This document shows, one piece after another, positions 12,147-23,856 of a stretch of 64,000 bases of DNA; position 1 is the stretch's first letter; each line of letters starts with the position of its first letter. Location: positions 251,569 through 315,568 of the forward strand of contig NW_018396398.1 in assembly GCF_000003195.3 (NCBI RefSeq), read 5' to 3'. The stretch is from Sorghum bicolor (lineage: Eukaryota > Streptophyta > Magnoliopsida > Poales > Poaceae). The notes beneath the pieces are model-generated. The model was not told the DNA's origin, made no database searches, and was given only the letters and a program-made list of their open reading frames with translations. A program made the translations under genes and the position numbers.

Positions 12147-15100
12147 ATGCACCCGATGGAACTCCTTGATGACATGTGTCATTTGGAATCTCTCTTCGAT
12201 CCATTTGTCGACATTGTTAGTTTCGGTGTAAGATAGGTGCACAGTTTGCGCCTAATGCACCATAGTCTAAGAAACCATTTTGGATGCACTTGTTGGTACA
12301 CTTCGGTGAAGAGGCTCAAGTGGATGCTCGGTTCGGTCTGTTTGGAGTTAGTGCTAATCTTGACGCAAGATAGGTGCATGATCTTCAAGGAATATACCAT
12401 ATGCTTATAAATCAATTTGGACGCACCCAATGGAACTCCTAGATGATGTGTGTCGAATGGAATCTTGCTTCGGTCCATTTGTAGACATTGTAAGTTTCAG
12501 TGCAAGATAGGTGCACAGTTTGCGCCTAATGCACCATAGTCTAAGAAACCATTATGGACGTAGTATTTGGTACTCCTAGGAGAAGAGGCTCAAGTGGAAG
12601 CTTGGTTCAGATAGTTTGGAGATAGTGCTAATCCTTATGCAAGGTAGGTGCATGGTTTGCATGGAACATACCATATGCTTTAAAATCAATTTGGATGCAC
12701 CCAATGGAACTCCTTGATGACGTGTGTCATTTGGAATCTCGCTTCGATCCATTTGGAGACATTGTTAGTTTTGGTGCAAGATAGGTGCACAGTTTGCACC
12801 TAATGTACCATAGTCTAAGAAACCATTTTGGACGCACTTGTTGGTACTCCTAGGTGAAGGGGCTCAAGTGGATGCTCGGTTCGGTCTGTTTGGAGATAGT
12901 GCTAATCTTGATGCAAGATAGGTGCACGGTTTGCATGGAACATACCAAATTGCTTGGAAATCAATCTGGACGCACATGATGGAACTCCTAGATGGCGTGT
13001 GCATACGAAATCTTGCTTTGGTTTGTTTGGTGACAGTGTTAGTTTCGGTGCAAGATAGGTGCAAGGTTTGCACATAATGCAGCATAGGCTAAGAAACCAT
13101 TTCAGACGAACCCGATGGTACTCCTAGTTAAAAGGCTCAAGTGAAAGCTCGGTTTGGTCTATTTGGAGATAGTGCTAATCTTGATGCAAGATAGATGCAC
13201 GGTCTACATGGAACGTACCATATGCTTAGAAATTAATTTCGACACACCCGATAGAACTCCTTGATGACGTGTGTCATATGAAATCTCGCTTTGGTGTGCT
13301 TAGAGACAGTATTAGTTTCGGTGCAAGATATGTGCACGGTTTGCGCCTAATCCACCAAAGTCTAAGAAACCATTGTGGAAGCACCTGTTGGTACTCCTAG
13401 GTGAAGAGGCTCAAGTGGAGGCTCGGTTCGGTCTGTTTAGAGATATTGCTAATCTTGATGCAAGATAGGTGCACGATTTGCATGGAACATACCATATGCT
13501 CAGAAATCCATTTGGACACACCAGATGGAACTCCTAGATGGGTGTCATATGGAATCTCACTTCTGTCCGTTTAGAGATAGTGTTAGTTTTGGTGCAAGAT
13601 AGGTAACCGGTTTGCACCTATTGCACCATAGGATAAGAAACCATTTTGGACGCCCCCGATGGTACTCCTAGGTCAATGGGCTCAAGTGACAGCTCGGTTT
13701 GGTCTGTTTGGAGATAGTGCTAATCTTGATGTAAGATAGATGCACGGTTTGCATAGAACATATGATATGCTCAGAAATCAATTAGGACGCACCTGATATA
13801 ACTCCTTGATGACGTGTGTCATATGGAATCTTGCTTCGGTTCATTTAGAGACTGTGTTAGTTTACGCCTAATGCACCATAGGCTCAGAAACCATTTTAGA
13901 CGCCCCCGATGGTACTCGTAGTTGAAGAGGATGAAGTGGAGGCGATTTGGTCTGTTCGGATATAGTGCTAATCTTGATGCAAGATAGTTGCACAGTTTGC
14001 ATGGAATGTACCATTTGTTAATAAATCAATTTGGACACAACCAATGAACTCCTAGATGACGTGTGTCGTATGGAATCTCGCTTCGGTCTGTTTGGAGACA
14101 ATGTTAGTTTTGGTGCAAGATAGGTGCATAGTTTGTGCCTAATGCACCATAGTCTAAGAAACGATTTTTGATGCACCTGTTTGTACACCTAGATGAAGAG
14201 GCTCAAGTGGAAGCTCGGTTCGGTCTGTTTAGAGACAGTGCTAATCTTGATGCAAGATAGGTGCATGATTTGCAAGGAACATACCATATGCTTGGAAATC
14301 AATTTGGACGCACCCAATGGAACTCCTAGATGACGTGTGTCATATGGAATCTTGCTTCGTTTCATTTGTAGACATTGTATGTTTTAGTGTAGGATAGGTG
14401 CACAGTTTGCGTCTAATGCACCATAGTGTAAGAAACCATTTTGGACGCACTATTTGGTACTCTTGGTTGAAGAGGCTCAAGTGGAAGCTTGGTTTGGTCA
14501 GTTTGGAGATAGTGCTAATCCTTATGCAAGGTAGGTGCATGGTTTGCATGGAACATACCATATGCTTGGAAATCAATTTGGATGCACCCGATGGAACTCC
14601 TTGATGACTTGTGCTATATGGAAACTCGCTTCGGTCCACTTGAAGACATTGTTAGTTTCGGTGCAAGATAAGTGCCCAGTTTGCACCTAGTGCACCATAG
14701 TCTAAGAAACCATTTTGGACGCACTTGTTGGTACTCCTAGGTGAAGGGGCTCAACTGGATGCTCGGTTTGGTTTATTTGGAGATAGTGCTAATCTTGATG
14801 CAAGATAGGTGCAAGGTTTCCATGGAACATACCAAATGCTTGGAAATCAATCTGGACGCACATGATGGAACTCCTAGATGACGTGTGTCATACGAAATCT
14901 TGCTTCGGTCTATTTGGAGACAGTGTTAGTTTTGGTGCAAGATAGGTGCAAGGTTTGCACATAATGCAGCATAGGCTAAGAAACCATTTTGGACGCACCC
15001 GATGGTACTCCTAGGTAAAAGGCTCAAGTGAAAGCTCAGTTTGGTCTATTTGGAGACAGTGCAAATCTTGATGCAAGATAGATGCACGGTCTACATGGAA

Positions 15101-15841
15101 CGCACCATATGCTTAGAAATTAATTTGGACACACCTGATAGAACTCCTTGATGACGTGTGTCATATGGAATCTTGCTTTGGTGTGCTTAGAGACAGTATT
15201 AGTTTCGGTGCAAGATATGTGCACGGTTTGCGCCTAATGCACCAAAGTCTAAGAAACCATTTTGGAAGCACCTATTGGTACTCGTAGGTGAAGAGGCTCA
15301 AGTGGAGGCTCGGTTCGGTCTGTTTAGAGATAGTGCTAATCTTGATGCAAGATAGGTGCACAATTTGCATGGAACATACCATATGCTTAGAAATCAATTT
15401 GGACGCACCAGATGGAACGCCTAGATGACATGTGTCATATGGAATCTCACTTTGGTCTGTTTAGAGACAGTGTTAGTTTCGGTGCAAGATAGGTGCACGG
15501 TTTGCACCTAATGCACCATAGGATAAGAAACCATTTCGGACTCACCCGATGGTACTCCTAGGTCAAGGGGCTCAAGTGACAGCTCGGTTTGGTCTATTTG
15601 GAGATAGTGCTAATCTTGATGCAAGATAGATGCACGGTTTGCATGGAACATATGATATGCTCAGAAATCAATTAGGACGCACCTGATATAACTCCTTGAT
15701 GATGTGTGTCATATGGAATCTTGCTTCGGTTCGTTTAGAGACAGTGTTAGTTTTGGTAGAAGATATGTGCACGGTTTACGCCTAATGCACCATAGGATAA
15801 GAAACCATCTTAGACACACCCGATGGTACTCATAGTTGAAG

Positions 15842-15846
15842 AGGCT
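15842..15846. repeat. Target site duplication AGGCT, left of the Tat element
   Basis: AGGCT abuts the 5' LTR and is repeated exactly at 30113-30117. It lies in the B-type satellite segment GAAGAGGCTCAAG, and the satellite resumes in phase after the element. Confidence 0.97.
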
Positions 15847-16866
15847 TGTCGAGGGTATCAATAAGAAGTACCCTCACCGATGCGCGTAACAAGACTATCC
15901 GTACGCAGGATGAGGCCCTTGGCTCGAAGCTCTGGCCATGCGTATACGCAGCCTTCGACGTCCACAACCTCGAAGACGGAAATAGCGTCGAGCGAATCGA
16001 TCAGGGGTCGAGCGCTAGCTGCCGTCGAATACGGAAACGGGCTCACACGAACCGGGAGGCGTCGAGCGCAAGGACGCCGCCCGCCGCCTGACGCGCGCAC
16101 GCGAGCCGGGGCATTAAATGCGCCTGACGCTTCCCCACCTAACACACAGGTCACGGGAGGCGTGATAGGGAACAGGCATCTGTCCCATCGTTCTTTTTGC
16201 AGCCTTCCCACCAAACGACCCAGGGCGTGTCAGGACACAGGAAACAAGGATGGAACGTCTAATCGGGACCCCCTCGAGACATCCAAGGTCAGCGCTCCAG
16301 ACATCGGCACATTACACGATGTCCGACCCTCGACCGAACAGGGTTCCATCCTGGGGACGAGTTGGGCGTCGACTGATAACACCACAACCACCCCGCCGGA
16401 TCTGCCGCCATACCGTACAAGTGTGCGACCGTTGAACCAACACAAGACGGCGCGCAGAGCAGAATGCAGGGGCACGTGTAATCATCACCAGGCTATCAAG
16501 ACGGGACGGCTCGAGGCCATGCCGGTACGGAAGCCTCGAGTAGGTCAGCGCCCCATGCTGCTATCGACTCCTATTCTGACGCCTATACATGTACCCTGGG
16601 TCTCTCCTTGGAGCTATAAAAGGAGGGACACAGGAATGGAACAAGGGGCGACACCATACGCAGTAGAGCTCACACACTCCATACCACGATTGTATTCACC
16701 CCTGTACAAGCACTTAGGTGCAAGATAATACAGACTTTCCCCCCTGCTGGACGTAGGGCCTTCTCTTGCCCGAACCAGGATATATCTTTGCCCGAACCAT
16801 CTGGGAAAGGGAGCACACATACAAATTTACTCGTTGGTGTGACCCCCCGTGGGGAAAACACCGACA
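15847..16866 (+). repeat. 5' LTR of the Tat element
   Basis: Starts TGTCGAGGGTATCAATAAG and ends AAAACACCGACA (TG...CA), 1,020 bp. It nearly matches 29085-30112. Its GC-rich composition yields overlapping open frames on both strands (for example 15880-16728), which are repeated in the other LTR and are not taken as genes. A 12-bp motif TTGCCCGAACCA occurs twice near the 3' end (about 16767 and 16788). Confidence 0.96.
16615..16622 (+). promoter_or_regulatory. TATA box of the Tat 5' LTR
   Basis: TATAAAAG in the context GGAGCTATAAAAGGAGGG, conserved at 29852-29859 in the 3' LTR. It probably sets the start of the genomic RNA a few tens of bases downstream. Confidence 0.75.
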
Positions 16867-16868
16867 GT

Positions 16869-16886
16869 TGGCGCGCCAGGTAGGGG
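16869..16886 (+). other. Primer binding site of the Tat element
   Basis: TGGCGCGCCAGGTAGGGG begins two bases after the 5' LTR. It starts TGG, as expected for pairing with a tRNA 3' CCA end. This PBS type is common in grass Tat-like elements. I do not assign the tRNA with confidence. Confidence 0.8.
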
Positions 16887-16924
16887 TCCTGCGTGTTTTT
16901 CATCGGTTTCCCACTCCTTTCCAG

Positions 16925-19318
16925 ATGGCAGCTCTTGCCTCGCCGATTCCGCGCTCCACGGTGATTTGGTTTGGGAGTCTCGAGTTCATGTCTACGGGCT
17001 CCGGCTACGACATGATCTTGCTCTCAGTCAAAGGACCGGGAGGAGCCCGCGTTGCACCAGCCCGGTTGAGGGCCCCGAGACGCCCTCGCCACCACGCCTC
17101 CCCGCCCAAGAAGAGGCGCGGACAGCACCACCGTCGCCCCTCTGCCTCATCACGACCGACAACTCGTGCGAGGCAGGAGGTGGGCCGCGAGCCAGCAACA
17201 CCATGTGCCGGAACCGCAGGCACGACGGCTCAACATCGCACGACGACGGGAGGGGACGCGTCTGGCGCGCCCTCCCCCACCGCTACTAAGCTACTTCCAC
17301 ACGGGTTGTTCACTCCAAGAAGGGCACTGCCATTCGGATTGGACAACGCCGCGGCGTCGCTCGCCAGAGCAATATGCCCAAATGCTCAGACGTACGTGGA
17401 GAGACTAATGGTCCTCCCACGTGACTCTGAGACACTACGGCCGACGTCCGAACTGCCGGATTTCTCCTAGGTGCGAGGCCTCCGCCGCCTAGGCCCTGGG
17501 CGATACACGATCACCTCACTCAGGCAACGGCTGCTGGAGGAGGGACGTGGATGCTTCTACGCCGCCGAGCCGGACTCTGACTCCGAGACTGATAGCTACG
17601 ACCCTACGAGGGAATGCTATCACGTCGACGGGGCAGTAGAAACTACCGACGAGACACAGGATGCTGCAGCGGGCGGTGGAGCCCCTGCAGCACGGGAAGA
17701 CCCCAGGACGCCTTTGAACGACGGACAAGTCGACCCCCCACCACAGGAAGACAAAGCTGCGCAGCTTGCATAGCTACGAGAGCTCAAGATGAAGCTCGAC
17801 AAAGACCGTGAGTGCCTCGTCCTGCTTGAGCAAATCCTTGAGCAAGACCTGCCGTACCCGCCGGGCGGAAGTGTCCGCAGACGTGCTCGAGAGGTACATC
17901 GACAAATCGTCGGAGACGCAGAGCCAGAGCAGCCCGTCAGCCATTTCCCTCGAGCGGGCCAGAATGTAGTGGCGGCAACGATGCTACTGCGCAACATGCC
18001 AGAACCATCGAACTCCCAGGCTCGGCGCATTCGAGACGAGGTACAGACTCTGCTCCAGGTGGCGGCAGTTCAACAAGACGAAAGCTCAGCTTCTCGACGA
18101 CGAGGAGCTGCCACTGAAAAGCGCGACGAGCCGCCTCAAAATGAAAAGGAGGTGTCAGTCCATCAACAGCCTCCTCCTCGAGGCAGAAAGACCGCTCTCG
18201 TTCTCCCCATCGACATTCAGCGTCGACACGACGCGCGGCATGACATCGAAGAGAATCGACGCAGCAGGCATGGAGACGCGGAAGAGCGCGGTTACAGCGC
18301 ACATCGCGGTGGGAGGTACGACAGCGACGAAGACCGGGTGGCCCCCGAGCCACCGGGCCCACGAGTGTTCAGCAGGGCGATTCGCAGCACGCCCCTGCCC
18401 AGTCCATTCCGACCCCCGACCAGCATCGCAAAGTACAATGGAGAGACCAAACCAGAATTTTGGCTGGCCGATTTTAGGCTGGCCTGTCAGCTAGGTGGCG
18501 CTCGAGGCGATGATCGAGCCATCATCAGACAGCTACCCCTCTTCCTCTCCGACACCACCCGTCGATGGCTCGAGGAACTTCCAGCAAATCAGATTCACGA
18601 CTGGGTCGATTTGGTTAAAGTTTTCGAGGGTAATTTCAAAGGGACCTACATACGGCCCGAGAACTCATGGGACCTCAGCAAATGCAAGTAGAAGTCAGGA
18701 GAAACTCTTCAAGAGTATGCTCGACGCTTCTCGAAGCAGCGCACTGAGCTGCCACACATCCCTGACCATGACGTTATCCTGGCTTTTGTCTCTGGTACCA
18801 CCAGTCGAGACTTAGTGCGGGAACTGGGCCGAAATCGCCCTCAGACCGTCGATGAGCTGATGGACGTAGTAGCAAACTACGCAGCAGGGGAGGAGGCAGT
18901 CGGCGCCTTCTTCAGCTGTGAAGGAGGGAAAGGCAAGTGGCCCGTCGATGAAGAGGGAACCCCCAGTCGAGGGCTCAAGAAGAACAAGAAAAAGCAGAAA
19001 GTGCGGCAGTACAATCAGGAGAACTTCGACGACGATCTCGTCGCTGCCATGGAGCGGAAGAAGCCTCGAGGCCCCCCAGATGGGGGTATTTTCGACAAGA
19101 TGCTCGAAGAGCCATGCCCTTACCATAAGGGAGGCGCCAACCACAAGCTCAAGGACTGTCGTATGCTGAAAAGGCATTTCGACGGTCTAGGGTTCAAAAG
19201 GGATGAGCGTGACGACTCGAAGAAGGAGAAAGGTGGCGACAAAGAGGGCAACAAAGACGACGACGGCTTCCCCGCCGTCCACGACTGCTACATGATCTAT
19301 GGAGGGCCTTCGACATAG
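16925..19318 (+). pseudogene. gag: Gag of the Tat element, broken by stops
   Basis: The start is ATG at 16925, 38 bp after the PBS, in the frame used by the rest of gag-pol. The frame is interrupted by TAG at 17468, 17771, 18689 and 19316. The middle part (about 18360-18780) has the retrotransposon Gag core: a KYNGETKPEFWLADF-like segment, then RRWLEELPANQIHDW, then LVKVFEGNFKGTY. After the 18689 stop the same frame continues with QEYARRFSKQRTELP, the usual end of that core. Near 19115-19159 a C-x2-H-x5-H-x4-C cluster (CPYHKGGANHKLKDC) looks like a zinc-knuckle variant. Gag would package the genomic RNA in cytoplasmic particles. Each stop fits a CAG or similar codon changed to TAG. Confidence 0.85.
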
Positions 19319-20077
19319 TTGACCACGAGGCAGCGCAAAAGGGAGCGCCGTGAGGTCTTCGCGGCAAGAATGGCGGTACCCCAGTACCTCAGCTGGTCAA
19401 GCACCCCCATCACCTTCGACCGAGAGGACCACCCCGACAAGGTAGTCGCCCCAGGCGTCTACCCGCTCGTCGTCGACCCTATCATCATCAACACCCGGCT
19501 CTCCAAGGTACTAATGGACGGAGGCAGCAGCCTCAACATCATCTACCTCGAGACCCTCGACCTCCTTGGTATCGATAGGGGACGGCTCCAGCCAAGTGCC
19601 GGCGGTTTCCATGGCGTCGTGCCAGGAAAAAAGGCGCTGCCAGTAGGTCGGATCGACCTGCCGGTCTGCTTCGGCACGGCGGCCAACTTCAGGAAGGAGA
19701 CCCTCACCTTTGAGGTGGTCGGGTTCCGTGGCACGTACCACGCCATCATCGGGCGCCCGGGCTACGCCAAGTTCATGGCCATACCCAACTACACCTACTT
19801 GAAGCTGAAGATGCCCGGACCAAAAGGCGTCATCACCGTCAGCTCCTCCTTCGAGCACGCTTACGAGTGCGACGTCGAGTGCGTCGAGTATGGGGAAGCG
19901 GTTGAGAACTCAACCGAGCTCATCGCAAAGCTCGAGGCCCTGGCCGCTGAAGCTCCGGAGCCCAAGTGCCACGCGGGCAACTTCGAGCCAGCAGAGGGAA
20001 CCAAGAAGATCCCACTCGACCCCGACAACTCCGACGGCAAGGTGCTGACGATCAGCACCGACCTCGACCCCAAATAG
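19319..20077 (+). pseudogene. Aspartic protease region of the Tat gag-pol
   Basis: Same frame as gag, with TAG stops on both sides (19316 and 20075). The catalytic motif reads LMDGGSSLNIIY (aspartate near residue 67 of this segment); the DGGS form is usual in Tat-type elements. The companion IIGRPGYAKFMAIPNYTYLKLKMPG segment follows about 115 residues later. The protease would cut the Gag-Pol precursor. The N-terminal RQRKRERREVFA segment is the linker from Gag. The stop at 20075 fits a lost CAG codon (DLDPK then EAVLVDF). Confidence 0.85.
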
Positions 20078-21480
20078 GAAGCCGTGCTCGTCGACTTTCT
20101 CCGTGCGAACGCCGACATGTTTGCATGGAGTCCCTCGGACATGCCAGGCATACCGAGGGAAGTCGCCGAGCACTCCTTGGAGATTCGAGCCGGTTCCAAG
20201 CCAGTGAAGCAGCGGTTGTGCCGATTCGACGAGGAGAAGCGCAAGATCATTGGCGAGGAAATCCACAAGCTTTTGACGGCCGGATTCATCAAGGAGGTTC
20301 ATCATCCCGACTGGTTAGCAAACCCTGTACTAGTTAAGAAAAAGAATGGGAAAATGAGGATGTGTGTCGATTATACAAGTCTAAATAAAGCATGTTCGAA
20401 AGTTCCTTTTCCATTACCACGTATTGATCAGATTGTCGATTCTACTGCGGGATGTGAAACCCTTTCTTTCCATGATGCATATTCTGGTTACCATCAAATA
20501 AAAATGAAAGAGTCCGACCAGCTCGCAACCTCTTTCATCACACCTTTTGGGATGTATTGCTATGTAACCATGCCGTTTGGGCTTCGAAACGCGGGAGCCA
20601 CGTACCAGCGCTGCATGCTCCACGTATTTGGCGAACACATAGGGTCGACGGTCGATGCCTATGTCGACGACATTGTCGTCAAATCGAAACGGCGAGGGGA
20701 CCTGATCCAGGACCTCGAGATCGCTTTTAGCTGCTTACGCACCAACCAGATCAAGCTCAATCCCGAGAAATGCGTCTTCGGCGTGCCTCGAGGCATGCTC
20801 TTAGGTTACATTGTTTCCCAGCGCGGCATAGAGGCCAACCCTGAGAAAGTCTCGGCCATCACAAGAATGGGGCCGATCCGAGACATCAAGGGTGTGCAAA
20901 GAGTCACGGGATGCCTGGCAGCTCTGAGCCGTTTCATCTCGAGACTAGGAGAAAAGGCGTTACCACTGTACCGACTTCTGAAGAAGGTCGAGCATTTTTC
21001 TTGGACCCCCGAGGCCGAGAAAGCTCTCGAAAAGCTGAAGAAAACGCTGACATCAGCACCAGTCCTGGTCCCACCTCATCCTGTGGAACCACTGCTCCTT
21101 TACGTCGCGTCGACGACCCAGGTCGTCAGTGCAGCGGTGGCGGTCGAGAGGTAGGAGGAGGGGCATGCCCTGCCAGTCCAGAGGCCAGTCTATTTCGTCG
21201 GCGAGGTGCTTTCGGAGACCAAGGTACGTTACCCCCAAATCCAAAAGCTGATCTACGCTGTAATCCTCGCCCGCCGCAAGCTGCAGCACTACTTTCTCGG
21301 CCACCCCATCACGGTGGTCTCGTCTTTCCCCTTGGGCGAGATAATCCAGAACAAGGAGGCCACGGGAAGAATAGCTAAATGGTCGGTCGAGCTCATGAGT
21401 GAGACTCTCACTTACGCGTCTCGCAAGGCCATCAAATCGCAAGCCCTGGTGGATTTCATCGCGGAATGGACAGAATCCCA
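20078..21480 (+). pseudogene. pol: Reverse transcriptase and RNase H of the Tat element
   Basis: One frame from 20078, with a TAG at 21152. Reverse transcriptase motifs appear in order: WLANPVLVKKKNGKMRMCVDY, SFHDAYSGYHQIKM (catalytic Asp), TMPFGLRNAGATYQR, and YVDD in AYVDDIVVKS. Then come LLGYIVSQRGIEANPEK and the connection domain. The RNase H part follows from about 21000 (LLYVASTTQVVSAAVAVER, stop, then the PVYFVGEVL and LTYASRKAIKSQALVDFIAEW segments). It would copy the genomic RNA to DNA inside the particle. The catalytic YVDD is intact, so inactivation comes from stops and a frameshift near 21480-21492 within a C-rich run. Confidence 0.92.
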
Positions 21481-21489
21481 CCTCCCCCA

Positions 21490-22200
21490 CCCAGGTCCAG
21501 TCGGAGCTATGGACGATGTATTTCAATGGGTCACTCATGAAGACGGGGGCTGGGGCCGGCCTGCTGTTCATCTCGCCCTTGGGCGTCCATATGAGGTACG
21601 TCATCAGGATTCATTTTGCCGCATCCAACAATGTCGCGGAATACGAGGCCCTCGTCAACGGTCTCAAGATCGCCATCGAGCTAGGAGTCCGACGCCTCGA
21701 CGTCCGAGGTGACTCCCAACTCGTCATCTACCAGGTGATGAAGACTTCAAGCTGCCACGACCCGAAAATGGAGGCGTATTGCAAAGAAGTTCGTCGACTC
21801 GAGGACAAGTTCCATGGCCTCGAGCTCGTCCATGTCGCCCGACGCTACAACGAAGCGGCCGACGAACTCGCCAAAATCGCGTCAACCCGAGGCACAGTGC
21901 CACCTGACGCGTTCTCAAGAGATCTTCACGAGCCATCCGTTGACTTGGGCTCGGGGGCTGGCGTCGATGCCACTCCTGCCCAGCCAATCGACACCGTCGA
22001 TGCACTGCTGATGGCAGCAGAGGTGATGGTGGTAGAGCAGCGGCCCGGTTGACCGTTCGACTGGCGCACACCGTTCCTCGACTGCCTAACCCGCTGCGAG
22101 CTGCCAGAAGATCGATCTGAGGCCCGCCGTATCGCTCGACGGGCCAAGTCATATGTGATTTATGGCGAAGGCAATGAGCTATACCGACGAAGCCCGATGG
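21490..22200 (+). pseudogene. Second RNase H domain of the Tat element
   Basis: It lies in a different frame from the reverse transcriptase because of the indel near 21480-21492. The segments MYFNGSLMKTGAGAGLLF, AASNNVAEYEALVNGL, RGDSQLVIYQV and YNEAADELAKIAS are the motifs of the additional RNase H characteristic of the Tat lineage. The first motif normally reads FDGS; here it is FNGS, so the first catalytic Asp is replaced by Asn (a G-to-A change). TGA at 22050 interrupts the frame, which continues to the integrase leader (WRTPFLDCLTRCELPED at about 22062). A second frameshift, about one base missing, lies near 22199. Confidence 0.85.
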
Positions 22201-23302
22201 GGTCTTGCATCGTTGCATCACCGTAGAAGAAGGCCGAAAGCTCCTCGAGGACATACACTCGGGGGCTTGCGGCCACCATGCTGCTCCACGGACCCTCGTG
22301 TGGAACGTCTTTCGACAAGGTTTCTACTGGCCAACGGCCGTGGCAGATGCCATCGAGCTTGTACGCTCATGTCATGGGTGCCAGTTCTACGCCAAACAGA
22401 CGCATCTGCCCGCCCACGCTCTTCACATGTTCCCCATCACCTGGCCATTTGCGGTATGGGGGCTCGATTTAATAGGACCTCTACAAAAGGCAAAAGGGGG
22501 TTACACCCACTTGCTCGTGGCCATTGACAAATTCTCCAAATGGATCGAGGCTCGACCCATCACCAACATCCGCTCCGAACAAGCCATCCTCTTCTTCACC
22601 GACATCATACACCGATTGGGAATCCCTAACGTGATCATCGCCGACAACGGCACCCAGTTCACTGGCAAAAAGTTCTTGGACTTCTGCGATCAGCATCGCA
22701 TCCGTGTGAACTGGTCCGCGGTGGCTCACCCTCGAACTAACGGCCAGGTCGAGCGTGCCAACGGCATGATCTTGCAAGGGCTCAAACCAAGGATCTACAA
22801 TCGCCTGAAGAAATTCGGCAAGAAGTGGGTCGAGGAACTTTCCTCGGTCTTATGGAGTTTGAGGACGACGCCAAGCCGGGCCACCAAATACACCCCGTTC
22901 TTCATGGTCTATGGCTCTGAGGCCGTGCTCCCAACGGACCTTGAGTATGGATCTCCTCGACTCAAGGCATACAACGAGCAGTCGAATAAGGAAGCTCAAG
23001 AGAATGCTGTCGACCAGCTTGAGGAGGCTCGAGACATGGCCCTCCTCAACTCTGCCAGATACCAGCAGAAGCTTTGACGCTACCACGACAAGCACGTACG
23101 AAAGAGGGACTTAAACATGGGTGACCTTGTCCTACAACGACGGCAGAGCAATCAAGGACGCCACAAGCTGACCCCGCCATGGGAAGGCCCATACGTGGTG
23201 GCCGAGGTCTTGAAGCCAGGAACGTACAAGTTAGCGAACGAGAAGGGGGCGGTCTTCACCAACGCATGGAACATCGAACAGCTACGTCGATTCTACCACT
23301 AG
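22201..23302 (+). pseudogene. Integrase of the Tat element
   Basis: The zinc-binding HHCC domain is visible (HSGACGHHAAPRT, then CHGC). The catalytic core has all three acidic residues: Asp in WGLDLIGP, Asp in IADNGTQF, and Glu in NGQVERANG, with 35 residues between the second and third. The C-terminal part (GDLVLQRRQSNQGRHKLTPP, WEGPYVVAEVL, LRRFYH) has no chromodomain. TGA at 23075, consistent with a lost CGA codon (QKL then RYHD), splits the ORF, and the frame ends at TAG 23300. The enzyme would insert the DNA copy with a 5-bp stagger, matching the 5-bp target copy. Confidence 0.93.
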
Positions 23303-23856
23303 AAGTTCACAACTTGCGTTCCTACGCACATTTTGTACCAAGACTCTGTAAACGAATGCATGAATAAATGAAGTCTTTCCCTCGAGCAACTTCTTTTTGT
23401 ACCAAGGATTTACAAGTCATAATCTCGACGTTAGAAGGGGGCGCCAACTATGACCCATCATAGTCAACACCCCCTCGGGGGCTACTAGGGGGACGACCCC
23501 CCCAAGCATCAAAAAAGCCAAGAAATTTCCTCTTCTTACTTAGTAAACCTTGCACGATTCGAGTAGCTAAGGCGCCTCGAGCCCCTCAAAGGCCGAGGGA
23601 CAACGAGCCTGAGAACTCCTACGCCCCCGGGCTACGGAAACTCTACTCACTTCCTTACCCTTGAGGTGATCGAGGTTGTTTTTGACGAAAGATCGAACAA
23701 GGAATACAAACGTAGGCGCAAAGAGAAATAAAAGAACCTCGAGCGGAAAGACAAATAAACATTTAGCAATTACAAAAAGATATTGTATCATTTAAAAGGC
23801 ATATTGACAAAGTATTATACAAGGGGCCTCAGGCACCCTGCGCAGGCTCGCAGGCC
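23303..23856 (+). other. Spacer between pol and the antisense gene
   Basis: No coding signal. It holds a hairpin CTATGA-CCCA-TCATAG (23448-23463) and, just after it, CCCCCTCGGGGGCTACTAGGGGG (about 23471-23490). The latter resembles the polypurine end next to the 3' LTR. The stretch also probably contains the end of the antisense transcript. Confidence 0.6.

Larger units (their letters stand above)
938..15846. repeat. Centromeric-type satellite, block 1 (137-bp monomers in A/B dimers)
   Basis: About 109 tandem monomers. Successive copies of the GCAAGATAGG motif at 1151, 1288, 1424 and 1561 give spacings of 137, 136 and 137. Type A contains GCATGGAACATACCATATGC and ATGACGTGTGTCAT. Type B contains CCTAATGCACCATAG and GAAGAGGCTCAAGTGG. 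The two alternate, giving a 273-274 bp dimer. Copies differ by roughly 5-20% by eye. Truncated monomers occur, for example near 2395, 3045, 3150, 8075, 8610, 9315 and 13860. Unit length and sequence style fit the sorghum CEN38 / sugarcane SCEN family. The many 60-100 codon open frames are periodic by-products of the repeat and not genes. Confidence 0.95.

Noticed and set aside
977..15800. Dozens of 60-99 codon open frames in the satellite, including a 73-codon minus-strand family recurring every 8-16 monomers
   Set aside because: They repeat with the satellite period, drift with it, exist in overlapping frames on both strands and share no known domain. The recurrence reflects variant monomers, not genes.
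938..15846. CENP-B-box-like sequence in the monomers
   Set aside because: I found no stretch matching the TTCG....A..CGGG pattern; CTTCGGTCCGTTT is only superficially similar.
15858..16728. Long open frames on both strands of the Tat LTR (118 codons minus, 282 codons plus)
   Set aside because: They overlap, occur again in the 3' LTR, have no domain, and GC-rich sequence yields such frames by chance.
16869..16886. A tRNA gene near the LTR
   Set aside because: Only the 18-base primer binding site is present, with no tRNA fold around it. The same holds for 58967-58980.
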